NCBI GenBank assembly: GCA_964058845.1
Contig: CAXKVR010000212.1
Location: forward strand, 1-33,167
DNA length: 33,167 nucleotides
DNA from: Carex sylvatica
Lineage: Eukaryota > Streptophyta > Magnoliopsida > Poales > Cyperaceae
Direction: 5' to 3'
Below are positions 1 to 11,404 of the stretch, piece after piece. The translations under genes and the position numbers were made by a program. Under the pieces are notes generated by a model. It searched no databases and had not been told where the DNA came from. It worked only from the letters and a program-made list of their open reading frames with translations. Every line of letters starts with the position of its first letter. The first letter of the stretch is position 1.

Positions 1-589
1 TATTGAAATTTTCCGTAATAATTGACTAAAATTATACACATGTAATGTTGTCCCAGCATGGCGCATGTAATTGACATGAACTGATCCCATGACTCGAACA
101 ACTATAAAATTCTCTCCCATATAGTAGCCCTTACGATTTAATTACATTTCTATATTAGGCCTAAAATAACAGATTTACCAATCTGTATATAATAGAACCA
201 AAAAAGCAAAATAGGATATTTTCAGAATTGCAAATTGAAACGAATGGTCATCTCAAGCCTTTTTAACTGTTGGGACAATAAAATTTCAATATCATAGGTG
301 ACAAGCAAGGAGGAAATAATTAAAACCTTCATTGTATCAGAAGCACAACAAAATAATGGGTAAAATATTTAAAGCAGCACACCTTGATATATAGGCAAAC
401 AGATGGATCATTGAAGAACTCAGTGCAATCTGACTTCAACCAAAGTATTTAGTTCCAGTATAAGATCACCAATGAACTTGTACAACAGCTCCCCGTTTGT
501 TAATGTGTGAAATTCATATAAGATTCATTACAGGAGGTTAGAAATCATGAACTTGAAAATTTCAGTCCCTCCACACATTTGGATTGATG
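1..589. other. AT-rich non-coding stretch, no gene seen
   Basis: No open frame of useful length and no recognisable domain, RNA gene or transposon terminus is visible. The stretch ends where the degenerate Copia gag reading frame begins on the minus strand. Confidence 0.5.
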
Positions 590-860
590 TTACATAATTA
601 AGTGCAAGGTACGAGTTTCTCGAAAAAACTGGGTACAACTCTCGTTGGCTACCATGGCGCCTTGATCTTTGTCATCGTCTGTCTCCACCTTCGATCACAA
701 ACCATACTCCTAGCGAACGCAAGATTATCTTCATCTTGACAGCCCATATGCCGTAGTTCGTTTTGCTTAACGTTGGGTATTGGATCGGGATTGAGGCTCC
801 TCTTGCTGTCGGTTTGACGACTGCAAGCGTCTTAGATTTATCTCCTTCATCATCGGCCAT
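590..860 (-). pseudogene. Copia-type gag N-terminal fragment, frameshifted
   Basis: Gag is the structural polyprotein of Ty1/Copia LTR retrotransposons. The minus-strand frame starts with an ATG at 860 and reads MADDEGDKSK. It then has the Copia N-terminal signature (YPTLSKTNYGIWAVKMKI followed by LRSLGVW), typical of the UBN2/DUF4219 region that opens these polyproteins. The frame stops after VIEGGDRR near 672. A one-base shift at that point restores TDDDKDQGAM and continues to a stop at 590-592, so I infer an indel. Nothing of the zinc knuckle, protease, integrase or reverse transcriptase follows, so this is only the 5' end of an element. It lies immediately downstream of the primer-binding site and LTR, as expected. 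Not functional. Confidence 0.8.
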
Positions 861-874
861 TGCTTTGACAATCT

Positions 875-887
875 GGCTCTGATACCA
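875..887 (-). other. Primer-binding site for initiator tRNA-Met
   Basis: On the minus strand this reads TGGTATCAGAGCC, the classic plant Copia primer-binding site complementary to the 3' end of initiator tRNA-Met. It sits two bases inside the LTR end (CCAACA) and about 15 bases upstream of the gag ATG, which fixes the element's orientation as minus. Confidence 0.85.
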
Positions 888-889
888 AA

Positions 890-1175
890 TGTTGGTTTTC
901 TTAAAACCAGTAACAAACTTGAACCGCAAAAAAACAGAGGATATTTTGCGATGCTTAACTTATGCATCATTTTCTGGTTTTCTTATTATATAAGCAAATA
1001 CAAAATCATAACTGCACCACTAATCATTACAGCCCACGTTTTCTAAAAATAAAACTAACCACATAAACTTTACTCAAATAACTGCTACCCTAACTTTAGT
1101 AACTGCTGACTCTAAATCCTAACCGCCTAAAATATGCATAACGTGCAAACCATACATAGACAACTCCTGGAGACA
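890..1175 (-). mobile_element. 5' LTR of a Copia retrotransposon (outer edge uncertain)
   Basis: The inner edge is clear: plus-strand TGTTGG starts at 890, giving a minus-strand LTR 3' end of CCAACA directly before the primer-binding site. A minus-strand TATATAA near 988-996 could be the LTR promoter. The outer edge is not marked by an obvious CA partner; somewhere around 1160-1190 is a guess. The 3' part of the element is absent from the window. Confidence 0.6.
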
Positions 1176-2117
1176 ACTAGATTAATTCATCAGACTTGAG
1201 GTAATTTTAAGCTTTCCAAGAAATAAATATGAGAAATTATACTAGCTTGCTTTCAGTTTTTAATATAGTCAAGGTTGGACTTCTGCCTATTTTCACATTT
1301 TAAAGGAATAATATTATATTTTTATTGAAGTAGGACAAATATGATATGTCTCACAAAAACAATAACATGTGAAGATTCACTTTTTAGTACATTTGTTGTA
1401 ATATAACCATTTTGTCCTTCTGCTTCTGTGACATTGTAAGATTCATGTTGCTTATTTATGTTTTTTCTTGGTAGGTTGTTTTGCGAGAAGTTCAGTGCAA
1501 CGCCTCCATCTCTCTCTCTCTGCGGTTTTACTGGTAAGTTCTTCCTTGTTCTTGCTGTTGGTATTGAACTGGCACAGACTTGCTGGGTTGTGCCTGTTTT
1601 TGGCTCTGATTTTACTGGTACAGACTTGTTGGTTTTGTTCCTTTATTGATCACATGGTTTTATTCACTGTCAACCATTGAATCAAGTGCTGTGGAGGGAA
1701 ATGACACTGACAAATTGTGTTCTCTAAATTGTTTTATTTCTCTTCTAGTTTCGTTGTTTTATTTCATATAATCCTATTTAGCCTCTGAGGTTATTTTAGA
1801 TGCTATTTTTCTTTACTCAAGTTTGATTCGTGCATTCGATGCGTTGGTGGCTGTCAGCTCCTTCTCTTTTATCTCAAATTAATGTTTTTCTTTACTCAAG
1901 TTTGATTCTTTTTGCTATTTCCTGCAACTGAGATCCAAGCTCGTTTCACATAATGTCAAGGAATTAAGCTTCGTCTATGCTTGACTGTTTGGATGTGATT
2001 TCATTACTTGCTTTCTTGAGTTGGTGTGTTTAGGTTTATTTAAAGATTTTTATCTTGTTCATCTTATTTTACCTGTACCATGAGGTATGACATTTTATTG
2101 CTCAATTTCTTTTTATC
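1176..2117. other. T-rich non-coding stretch, no gene recognised
   Basis: Pyrimidine-rich sequence with several splice-donor-like GTAAG motifs and a CT-rich patch near 1505-1525. It resembles plant intron or leader sequence, but no frame shows a protein family. It ends at the left boundary of the tandem duplication. Confidence 0.4.
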
Positions 2118-2424
2118 CATCATACTGGTATGTCCCAGTCCAACTAATTCTCTGACAAGGTAAGCTCTCCTTTGGTGCGCAACATGATATTCCTTAATCA
2201 ATGAAATATGGTTGTACTTAGCTGTGTGAGAGTCTTTAAGTTTTACTTATGTCACAATTTATGTAGCTGCCTGTTTCATCAATTCTGCACATGTAAAGGG
2301 CAATTTAGACATTTATGAAAGCTGTCTTCTCTTTTTTGCACATATCAATTTACAGCTCCAGATTGAGTGGTATTGCTTTCTAAATTTCCAGGACAATGAA
2401 ACCTTCATCCATGATTTATTGTTG

Positions 2425-2605
2425 ATTTAAGGTATTACTGGTATAAGATCAAGTTTTGTATTTAAGTTATAGGTTTCCTTGTTAGGGTCTAATAAGGGCT
2501 TCTCTGCATATTTACTGTTTTAAGGTATTACTGGTATAAGATCAAGTTTTGTTAGAGTCTAATAAGGGTTTCTCTGCATATTTACTATTTAAGGAATTAC
2601 TGGTA
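2425..2605 (+). repeat. Short internal direct repeat in copy A
   Basis: The string AAGGTATTACTGGTATAAGA, with its downstream AATAAGGG(C/T)TTCTCTGCATA, occurs twice here and begins a third, degraded unit. Copy B has fewer units, so this is a post-duplication expansion in A or contraction in B. Confidence 0.7.
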
Positions 2606-3332
2606 TAAGATTAGGTCCTGTTCAACTCTTAATCCTCTGATTTGCAAATAGTATGGTTTGGTAATTAATCTTCTCACATAAACTCTTATTTTGGATAGTT
2701 AAATGCTTTTAATTTTTGTATTGAGATGTAATTGTATTTTTTTGGATTTAAGATGTATAAGTTTTTTGTATAGTTGTAAGGGAGCTAGTTCCTTTTGCAC
2801 AAGATTAAGCAAGCAATTCTAGGAAGGATATAATAGTTGCAATTTGTTGGATATAAAAGATAATTATCATTGCTGAAATCTACTGCATAATTTGATACAA
2901 TGCTAGAAATTTAGTTTATTGGAATGATATGAAATATGTTGTTCGATCTGCACAGGTGTTGCATGTGAATTATTGTTGATTTATAATACCTCTATTTATT
3001 TGGGATATTTATCTGACAATATATGTTATAAGCATATTTTGAGGAGCATTGTATGAGATTGGAAAACAGATCAATTAATTTTGGTATACCAATTACTTCA
3101 GAAATGTCTAATGCAAAAATAATGTCGTATTTTGTATACATAAGAATTTGAAATAAAAAGGTGCAGAGATAATAAATTAAATTAAATTGTGTAATTCTGA
3201 ATAATATTCCATTTAAATGAGAAAAAGAAAATTTAATATGTTGTGATTTCTTATACTGTTATTAAACAAAATGTAGTTTCTTAATTATATACTGTTCTAT
3301 TCTTATAGATATAAAATAATATAAATTGAATT

Positions 3333-3660
3333 AATAAAACATTTTCATGGGCATTTTCTGAAGTATTTCCATGAACATTCGCAATAAAATAATATAAACA
3401 GACTAAGCAAAACATTTTCAAGGGCTAACTCTTGAAAATAGTATGACCAACTATAAAATAACATAAACTGAGTCAATAAAACATTTGCAAAGACATTTTC
3501 ACAAGTATTTTCATGAGCCTTTCGCAATAAAATAATATAAACAGACTAAGCAAAACATTTCTAAGAGCTAACTCTTGGAAATAGTATGACCAAATATAAA
3601 ATAATGTAAACTGAGTCAATAAAACATTTCTAAGGGCATTTTCACAAGTATTTTCATGAG
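3333..3660. repeat. 143-bp tandem repeat block (copy A), subterminal to a CACTA end
   Basis: Units start at AATAAAACATTT near 3333, 3475 and 3618, giving periods of 142 and 143 bp. Each unit is itself two related half-units of about 71 bp carrying TTTCCAAGGG-like and CTCTTGGAAATAG-like words. Repeats of this kind close to a CACTA terminus (3911) are typical subterminal repeats that bind transposase in this superfamily. Short minus-strand open frames here are by-products of the repeat. Confidence 0.75.
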
Positions 3661-3886
3661 TCAATAATATAATATTTGGTCTGTTTTGGTGGGTCGTAGG
3701 TCATGTCAAACTTTTTTAAAGGGTGTAAATGATACATTTCCATTGGCAAACAGGAAGCATTTCCAAGCGCTACCTTTTCCAAGGGTTTACCTTTGGAAAT
3801 TGTATGATGTGTCAGAACTCTGACAGAAAAGCTCATTTTATTTCCATGGATCCTTCATACTCTTGGAAATAGCTATTCAGACCCTT

Positions 3887-3911
3887 GCAAAAAGTGAGAA
3901 TTCTAGTAGTG
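3887..3911 (-). mobile_element. CACTA-superfamily terminus (copy A)
   Basis: On the minus strand the segment begins CACTACTAGAATTCTCAC, a canonical CACTA terminal inverted repeat start, and ends exactly where PPR coding sequence begins at 3913. The mate terminus is not found in the copy, so the element is truncated or its other end has decayed. Confidence 0.65.
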
Positions 3912-3912
3912 T

Positions 3913-4185
3913 GAAATGAAGTCTAAAGGGCATGAGCCTCATGTCGTGATATATAAAACTCTTTTAGATGAGCTGTGCAAGAATAGTGAAATTGAGAAGG
4001 CAATGAATTTTCTAGACGACATGAAATTTAAAGGGCTTGAGCCTAATGTCACGACCTATTGCACTCTTATAGATGGAATATGCAAGAAAAGTTAAATTGA
4101 TAAGCCTTGAGTTTTCTACATGACATAATTTATAAAGGGTTTGAGCCTAATGTCATAAACCTATAACACTCTTATAAATGAGCTG
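3913..4185 (+). pseudogene. Pentatricopeptide repeat (PPR) protein fragment, copy A
   Basis: PPR proteins are organelle RNA-binding proteins built of 35-residue helical repeats. The frame from 3913 reads EMKSKGHEPHVV, then YKTLLDELCKNSEIEKAMNF and LDDMKFKGLEPNVTTYCTL, then IDGICKKS. This is two consecutive P-type repeats with the VVTYNTLIDGLCK-like consensus. A TAA stops it at 4093-4095. A third, frameshifted repeat is still readable to about 4185 (KGFEPNV-like, then TLINEL-like). No start codon, organelle targeting peptide or remaining repeats are present. The left edge coincides with a CACTA end at 3911, so the element either captured the fragment or landed in the gene. Confidence 0.8.
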
Positions 4186-4914
4186 ATGTTGCTTCCTGTT
4201 CATCTCAAGATTGATAAAATACAAAAGCTAAAGTTCTATGCAAGAATACAAATATCATGTTCTCCATCTTCTCATATTACATTTTTATATAATCTTATAT
4301 GAAATCAGTATAACACAATTAAAATCCATTTTCAAATTTTTCTGTTTTCACCTTTTCTTAAGAAAAAGAACAGCACAACCAAGCAACACTGTACCGGGTC
4401 GGTACCAGCAACATGAAACAAAAAAAAACAGCACAGCCAAGCAACCAAAAATAACACAAGACACCAAGACTGAAGGGAAAAACAGCAAAGGTGCCTTGCA
4501 CCATGACAATCAAATGCACATTACCAAAATTCCAAAATTCGTCCCATAATCAAGCTGGAAAAATCAACAAATCGATCAATACCCCAATTCATCACAACAA
4601 CTAACAATTTATCACATCTCGAGCAAAAATCACTCAAGAAAAAGGCATCATGATGGTTTTACTGGTATGAAACAAAGCGGCAAATGGGTTAAGCCAGCTT
4701 ATTAGCACCAATGGTCTGATTTAGATTTATGTAGTAGTCTTGGAACATTTAGGCAGTAATTTAGATCCTTTCATTTCATGCTTTATATTTCTGGTTTGGT
4801 AGAATTTGTAATTTGAACAATGTTTTATTTAATCAAATATGCCTACTTTTCTCCAACAAAAATATTAAACAAATTGATTTTCAGATGATAAGTTATATAT
4901 ATTTTAGAAAACCA

Positions 4915-4990
4915 GCAATCAAACTGATTGAACCATCGGTCCGATCAGTGAACCGTTGAACCGAAGCTTTGCCGGTTCGGTGTCCGGTCT
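4915..4990. repeat. CCGGT/ACCGG word cluster in copy A
   Basis: Dense, partly self-complementary words such as ACCGTTGAACCG and CCGGTTCGGTGTCCGG. The pattern resembles subterminal regions of plant hAT MITEs, but I cannot place both termini. The copy B equivalent is at about 7180-7250. Confidence 0.4.
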
Positions 4991-6236
4991 GGTTCTAATA
5001 ACATAGATCTATATTATTATTTACATATTTTTTAATTATATTTTATTTTAAAATGTGTTCTACACATATATTTTTATAATTCTTTTTATTCATCATACTG
5101 GTATGTCCCAGTCCAACTAATTCTCTGACAAGGTAAGCTCTCCTTTGGTGCGCAACATGATATTCCTTAATCAATGAAATATGGTTGTACTTAGCTGTGT
5201 GAGAGTCTTTTAAGTTTTACTTATGTCACAATTTATGTACCTGCCTGTTTCATCAATTCTGCACATGTAAAGGGCAATTTAGACATTTATGAAAGCTGTC
5301 TTCTCTTTTTTGCACATATCAATTTACAGCTCCAGATTGAGTGGTATTGCTTTCTAAACTTCCAGGACAATGAAACCTTCATCCATGATTTATTGTTGAT
5401 TTAAGGTATTACTGATATAAGATCAAGTTTTGTATTTAAGTTATAGGTTTCCTTCTTAGGGTCTAATAAGGGCTTCTCTGCATATTTACTATTTAAGGAA
5501 TTACTGGTATAAGATTAGGTCCTGTTCAACTCTTAATCCTCTGATTTGCAAATAGTATGGCTTGGTAATTAATCTTCTCACATAAACTCTTATTTTGGTT
5601 AGTTAAATGCTTTTAATTTTTGTATTGAGATGTAATTGTATTTTTTTGGATTTAAGATGTATAAGTTTTTTGTATAGTTGTAAGGGAGCTAGTTCCTTTT
5701 GCACAAGATTAAGCAAGCAATTCTAGGAAGGATATAATAGTTGCAATTTGTTGGATATAAAAGATAACTATCATTGCTGAAATCTACTGCATAATTTGAT
5801 ACAATGCTAGAAATTTAGTTTATTGGAATGATATGAAATATGTTGTTCGATCTGCACAGGTGTTGCATGTGAATTATTGTTGATTTATAATACCTCTATT
5901 TATTTGGGATATTTATCTGCCAATAGATGTTATAAGCATATTTTGAGGAGCATTGTATGAGATTGGAAAACAGATCAATTAATTTCGGTATACCAATTAC
6001 TTCAGAAATGTCTAATGCAAAAATAATGTCGTATTTTGTATACATAAGAATTTGAAATAAAAAGGTGCAGAGATAATAAATTAAATTAAATTGTGTAATT
6101 CTGAATAATATTCCATTTAAATGAGAAAAAGAAAATTTAATATGTTGTGATTTCTTATACTGTTATTAAACAAAATGTAGTTTCTTAATTATATATTGTT
6201 CTATTCTTATAGATATAAAATAATATAAACTGAATC

Positions 6237-6565
6237 AATAAAATATTTTCATGGGCATTTTCTGAAGTATTTCCATGAACATTTATAATAAAATATTATA
6301 AACAGACTAAGCAAAACATTTTCAAGGGCTAACTCTTGGAAATAGTATGACCAACTATAAAATAACATAAACTGAGTCAATAAAGCATTTCCAAAGACAT
6401 TTTCACAAGTATTTTCATGAGCCTTCCGCAATAAAATAATATAAACAGACTAAGCAAAATATTTCTAAGAGCTAACTCTTGAAAATAGTATGACCAACTA
6501 TAAAATAATATAAACTGAGTCAATAAAATATTTCCAAGGGCATTTTCACAAGTATTTTCATGAGT
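6237..6565. repeat. 143-bp tandem repeat block (copy B)
   Basis: Counterpart of the block at 3333. Units start near 6237, 6379 and 6522, giving periods of 142 and 143 bp, with the same half-unit structure. Confidence 0.75.
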
Positions 6566-6790
6566 CAATAATATAATATTTGGTCTGTTTTGGTGGGTCG
6601 TAGGTCATGTCAAACTTTTTTCAAGGGTGTAAATGATACATTTCCATTGGCAAACAGGAAGCAATTCCAAGCGCTACCTTTTTCAAGGGTTTACCTTTGG
6701 AAATTGTATGTTGTGTCAGAACTCTGACAGAAAAGCTCATTTTATTTCCATAGAGCCTTCATACTCTTGGAAATAACTATTCAGACCCTT

Positions 6791-6815
6791 GCAAAAAGTG
6801 AGAATTCTAGTAGTG
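6791..6815 (-). mobile_element. CACTA-superfamily terminus (copy B)
   Basis: Same minus-strand CACTACTAGAATTCTCAC end as at 3911, again directly flanking the PPR fragment. It was carried along by the segmental duplication. Confidence 0.65.
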
Positions 6816-6816
6816 T

Positions 6817-6999
6817 GAAATGAAGTCTAAAGGGCATGAGCCTCATGTCGTGATATATAAAACTCTTTTAGATGAGCTGTGCAAGAATAGTGAAATTGAG
6901 AAGGTAATGAATTTTCTACACGACATGAAATTTAAAGGGCTTGAGTCTAATGTCACGACCTATTGCATTCTTATAGATGGAATATGCAAGAAAATTTAA
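6817..6999 (+). pseudogene. PPR protein fragment, copy B
   Basis: Duplicate of the fragment at 3913, reading the same two P-type repeats with a few substitutions (for example LESNV for LEPNV) and a TAA at 6997-6999. The third repeat seen in copy A is missing because the deletion in copy B begins at this point. Confidence 0.8.
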
Positions 7000-7346
7000 A
7001 TTTGTAATTTGTAATTTAGATCCTTTCATTTCATGCTTTATATTTCTGGTTAGATAGAATTTGTAATTTGAACAATGTTTTATTTAATCAAATATGCCTA
7101 CTTTTCTCCAACAAAAATATTAAACAAATTGATTTTCAGATGATAAGTTATATATATTTTAGAAAACCAGCAATCAAACTGATTGAACCACCGGTCCGAC
7201 CAGTGAACCGTTGAACCGAAGCTTTGCCGGTTCGGTGTCCGGTCTGGTTCTAATAACATTGATCTATATTATTATTTACATATTTTCTAATTATATTATA
7301 TTTTAAAATGTGTACTACACATATTTTTATAATTCTTTTTATTCAT

Positions 7347-8111
7347 CTTTCACCATAGTCAAGTAGCTGTTTTGCAAATTTAATATCTCTGTGTAAACAT
7401 TGTGGAATGGGTTGTAAAGTAAGCATTCATGTGGATTGTTGCAAGTTCTAAGATTTGTGCAAAAGATAAGAACAAATTCAAGTCACACAATTATCTATAG
7501 GCTCATAAAGAAGCGAAGGGGTTAACATTTTCAGTAGCGTTGCTAATGATCTAGGTTCGGCTCAAACTTGGGTCGGCTCAATGAGAAAAATAAAATGACT
7601 CGGCTCTAGTTTGGCTCGGTTTTGAAAGAAAAAACTCGTCTCGGCTCGGTCCGGCTCACGAGCCGGCTCATACTATAGTTGAAGAAAGCTCAAACAATAT
7701 AACAAGTAAAACTTGACTTGAACTGATAACAAGATTCACAGTCAAAATTAGACAAGTCAAATTATTGCGACTCCTGAAAGAATCAAGCCAATGCAAGGTG
7801 GATTCTTCAAAGAAAAATGAAGAAAGATAAATTAGTTATGACATTTTCACAAACAACTTTAGTGCATGATCGAATTAATACTGACATTTTTCACAAACAG
7901 CTTTAGCTCATGGTTGACCTTGTCTATATATATATATTTTTGTGGTGAAATGGTCAAAAATGTCCATAATATTTATTAATAATAAATATGATCAAGCATG
8001 CATCAGTCATATTTTACTAACTCTAATAAATAATTAGATGTTAATAATATTATAAAATATAATTGGTAAAAAAATAACCCAATATATTAACATATTAGTC
8101 AAATAACAGTA
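7347..8111. other. Non-coding stretch with a GGCTCGG-rich patch
   Basis: No gene is seen. A patch at about 7550-7690 repeats GGCTCGG and GGCTCA and contains self-complementary CGAGCCGGCTC, similar in style to hAT subterminal repeats. The remainder is AT-rich and ends at the T-run marking the LINE tail. Confidence 0.4.
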
Positions 8112-9108
8112 TTTTTTTTTTTTTTGAAGGTTGGTGGTGAAGTACCACCAACAAATATATTAATAAGAAAAGTTATTTACATTGGACTACCTAGTCCAAC
8201 TTACATTCAAATTGATCACTTAACTATCAAAAATAGATTGCAGTAATTTACAGTGTAAACCTCCATGCCCAACCCCCGCTCCTGTTGGCTGTCTATCCCA
8301 ATTGTTCCCAAAACATAATTTCGATTGTCGTATCATTAATCAACAAATGCACCGGTTTACTCTTGTTGGAGAAAAATCTTCTATTTCTCTCGCGCCACAA
8401 AGCCCAAGCTCCTGCCGCCCAAATCCTGTTAGTTGTCGGTACCTCCTTCCTCAGAATATTTGGCTGTGACATATCCCATTTACTCTCGAAGTTCCCTCCC
8501 CCGTGATAGGGAATGTTGTGTTGCGCAAATAGGCCTTGCCAGAACCTTATTGCATATGGGCATGACCACATAATATGATCCGTATTCTCTATATCTGTTG
8601 AGATGCAAAGCTGACAACCATGTTGCACCGTGCACCCTCGAATAATCAATACCTATTGTGTAAGGATTTTATTCTTCCTCAGTAGCCAGATAAAAATCTT
8701 TACCTTTGGAGGGATTTGCATAGCCCAAAGAAACGCCTGATCTTCCTGACAGATACCCGTATGATGGATGAATTTATATGTGGAGGCACAAGTGAATAGG
8801 CCTGAAGATGACTAGTGCCACCGCAAACTAGCACTAGAATCCACGGAACTGTTATATAGATGTATGAAACCGGTGATAACTTTGAGAAAAGGTGATTCTT
8901 CAGCGTACAGAAGCTGATGGGCACCAGTGATCCCGTACAATTTTAGAATTGTAGTTGCCCAAAGTCCCTCTGGTTTACTCTCTATATTCCAAATCCATTT
9001 CATGAGTAATGCATCATTCTGTTCTGATAGACTGATGATGCCCAATCCACCATTTTCTTTCAGTGCACATTTTCTTCCCAAGCCAAAGCTACCACAATTC
9101 AACCACAT
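8112..9108 (-). mobile_element. 5'-truncated LINE: reverse transcriptase C-terminus and zinc-binding domain
   Basis: The minus strand encodes the end of a plant L1-type LINE ORF2. At about 9108-8812 it has CALKENGGLGIISLSEQNDA and ALLMKWIW, the region just after the reverse transcriptase core. At about 8810-8650, in another frame, it has FLWAMQIPPKVKIFIWLL. At about 8649-8290 it has the zf-RVT motif, CQLC then HIMWSC, with FWQG nearby. Frames are broken by at least one indel and a stop near 8655. The plus-strand T-run at about 8112-8126 fits the element's poly(A) tail. Catalytic YxDD and endonuclease domains are absent, as expected for 5' truncation. Flanking target-site duplications are not obvious. 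Confidence 0.8.
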
Positions 9109-9287
9109 ATATATTATATATCTACGGATACATAAATATCCCTGCAGTGTGCTTATAATTGCTTTATTGCATATAAGAAAATAAAATATCCCAGTGTGCT
9201 ACTGCTTATAATGGATACACAAATTGCTCTCTTCTCCATCCCTTCCATCCGTTCATGATATTTTGACCATCTCCTCCTGCTCCTCTT

Positions 9288-9648
9288 TGTTGGAAATTCC
9301 TGAAGGATACAATAATAGAGAGAAGAAATTTTCTGCTGAAATTTAACGTCTATTGCTTCCTTAATTCGGATACAAAGTACATCTCAATTTATAGCAAAAC
9401 ATTAATTTAAATCTAGAACATCTAAATTTAGCACCCCACTAACTAAACCTGCCATATTTAGCCCATGACAGCTATAACCTACCCATTACATGACAGCTAT
9501 AACTATCCCTGTACATGTCTAAAACAGAGCACAGTTTACACCTAATTCTTAACTAAAAATAGACCTATACCTAAAATCGTAACTTCTGAAAAACTGCAGC
9601 ACCTATGCGCCTTGCTAACCTGGTTCATGATTTGGATTACATTCAACA
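9288..9648 (-). mobile_element. Solo LTR (361 bp) with perfect 5-bp TSD
   Basis: The segment starts TGTTGGAAATTCC and ends CATTCAACA, with the short terminal inverted repeat TGTTG/CAACA usual for LTRs. It is flanked on both sides by CTCTT (9283-9287 and 9649-9653), a perfect 5-bp TSD. No internal domain remains, so this is a solo LTR left by recombination between the two LTRs of an element. Minus-strand TATAAAT near 9388-9394 suggests minus orientation. I infer Copia from its size and style. Confidence 0.9.
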
Positions 9649-9653
9649 CTCTT

Positions 9654-11404
9654 TCCCTCTGTCCAGCGTAGCATTTCTCTCCGCAACTCTTCCCCTCCTC
9701 CCCTCTACATCCAGCTTCAGTGCTGTATCGAGCAACTGTGGCTTAAATGCTTTTTAATTGGGAGACGAATTTATTTCGCAGTTATTTCTCATAGTTAGCA
9801 CTGCATTTGAAGAAGAGCTGGCCTTTTTATTCTTCCCAGACTTCAAATCCTAGCATCAATTAATATATTTAATTTTGAGAAGTAACTACTATGAGCAAAT
9901 CCAGATGCAGGTTAATTTTGACAAGTTAATCTCTAAGGCGAGCAATGAAAGCTTTATATATTTTGATAACATTTTGTGATATATATACTTGGCGTAGGCA
10001 TGAAGAATGGAACCATTTATATTTAATTTTTGCCCCAAGGATATTGGATTTTTGAGAGGTGCAAATTGCAGGAGAAGTCGTAATTTGTCTCAAACTGAAT
10101 AAGAGAAACAGTACTCTATATTTAATTGATTTCTGTTGTCCATTCACATGATGTACATACAAGGGTATTTATAGGCTAACTAGCCGTTGTAGTTTTCCAA
10201 TTACATCATTAATTTGTTATATCTACTTTTCTTTTTGTTTTTTGAGTAAAGTTGAAGGTCAAATCACCAAACTGTTTTAATATTTAAAAGGAATCGCTAT
10301 CCAGGTTTTAAACATGTAACCTCTCTCATACAAAGAATATTGTTGCCACTGATACCAAAATTGAATGCGAACAGTCATATATTTATAACTAGCTAAAGCT
10401 GATAAACTAGGAAATCAATATTACGCAAATATTCTTAATTAAATAACTAAACAGATAATTCCGTTATATGAGTCCATTTATGTAATTGTTGAGGAACAGC
10501 GATCCGGAATGTGCTCCACATGCGAAGGTGGCTTTTCTTGATGAACTAATTAAATAAGATATCAATATTAATTGAACTATTAATTACTTATTGTATCATG
10601 TCGGCATTATAATTAATAGGTATAGATGAACATCGTAATCTTAATAAACTAAAGACGTTATAGTACGCTAAGGTAGCTAGTTTGTCATAACGCATGTGCA
10701 CCAATTAATGTCTGCATTTCATTATTACTTTTTCATAAACTAAATAAGTATCTTTCACGCACCTTGAGATCGAAGAAGACATTAACAAGTACAAAAAATA
10801 ATTAGCTAATAGTTTTTTTTTTTTTTACCCGAGCATTGTTTCCTTGTTTGAAAAGGTCCCTTAGTAGGTAAACATGATTGATTAAAAAAAAAATTAGGAA
10901 AAAGTTAACAAAATAAAATTCTTGTCTTGCATATATCATTTTGTACGGTGAAAATTGGTGATTATGCATGTGAGTTATTTTCTGTCAGTATATAAATTTT
11001 ACTTAGTTGAGAAATTATTAGATCATTCTACGCTCCCTTCTATATATTATTTGGTTCTTGTTTGGTTAATTAGCTTTTATTAACTTCATTGGCACTTGGG
11101 CCGTCAACATCTCACTTAGGAAATAACTAATAAATTAACAGTCACAAATAAATAAAGTTACAAAAATTGCATAACTCAAATTATTCAGTCAATCTGAATA
11201 CGAATGCGAATAAGTATCGTTGGCAGGAGGAGAGGAAGAAATATTTAGGGGCCCGGTATCAATGAATGTTATTGTTATACGGATTGAATAGAGGTATATT
11301 CATATATACGTACTCATTAAGATTATCATATGACGGATGGAAATATTGTCGTTCATTGGTATGTATAATGTCGTTCTTTGAAGTGCCAAAGCTAGGGATA
11401 ATGT
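9654..11404. other. AT-rich non-coding stretch, no gene seen
   Basis: Scattered short frames have no domain signal. There are A- and T-runs but no paired transposon termini that I can recognise. Confidence 0.45.

Larger units (their letters stand above)
2118..5090. repeat. Tandem segmental duplication, copy A (about 2,973 bp)
   Basis: Starting at CATCATACTGGTATGTCCC, this copy matches the copy beginning at 5091 almost base for base over long stretches, so divergence looks like a few percent at most. Copy A holds a 143-bp tandem repeat block, a CACTA end, PPR debris and a tail segment (about 4753-5090) rich in CCGGT/ACCGG words. It includes about 660 bp (roughly 4097-4755) that copy B lacks. 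It also has an extra partial repeat near 2515-2600. The boundary carries TCTTTTTAT(C/T)CAT at both ends, so a short homology may have driven the duplication. Confidence 0.9.
5091..7346. repeat. Tandem segmental duplication, copy B (about 2,256 bp, internal deletion)
   Basis: Direct-orientation second copy of 2118-5090. It lacks the segment corresponding to about 4097-4755 of copy A; the junction is near 6996-7012 within AAATTTGTAATTT-like sequence. It ends at TTTTTATTCATC near 7347, the same short motif that marks the other two boundaries. The few substitutions visible suggest a young duplication. Confidence 0.9.

Noticed and set aside
1458..1680. Overlapping plus-strand frames of 63-70 codons rich in Leu, Phe and Val
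   Set aside because: Composition follows the T-rich sequence, two frames overlap, and no family motif or conserved start context is visible.
3345..3664. Minus-strand frames of about 60 codons repeated again at 6249-6568
   Set aside because: They arise from the 143-bp tandem repeat, have no start context and are interrupted in every unit.
9926..10162. 78-codon minus-strand frame
   Set aside because: No domain, AT-rich context and no supporting splice or promoter features.
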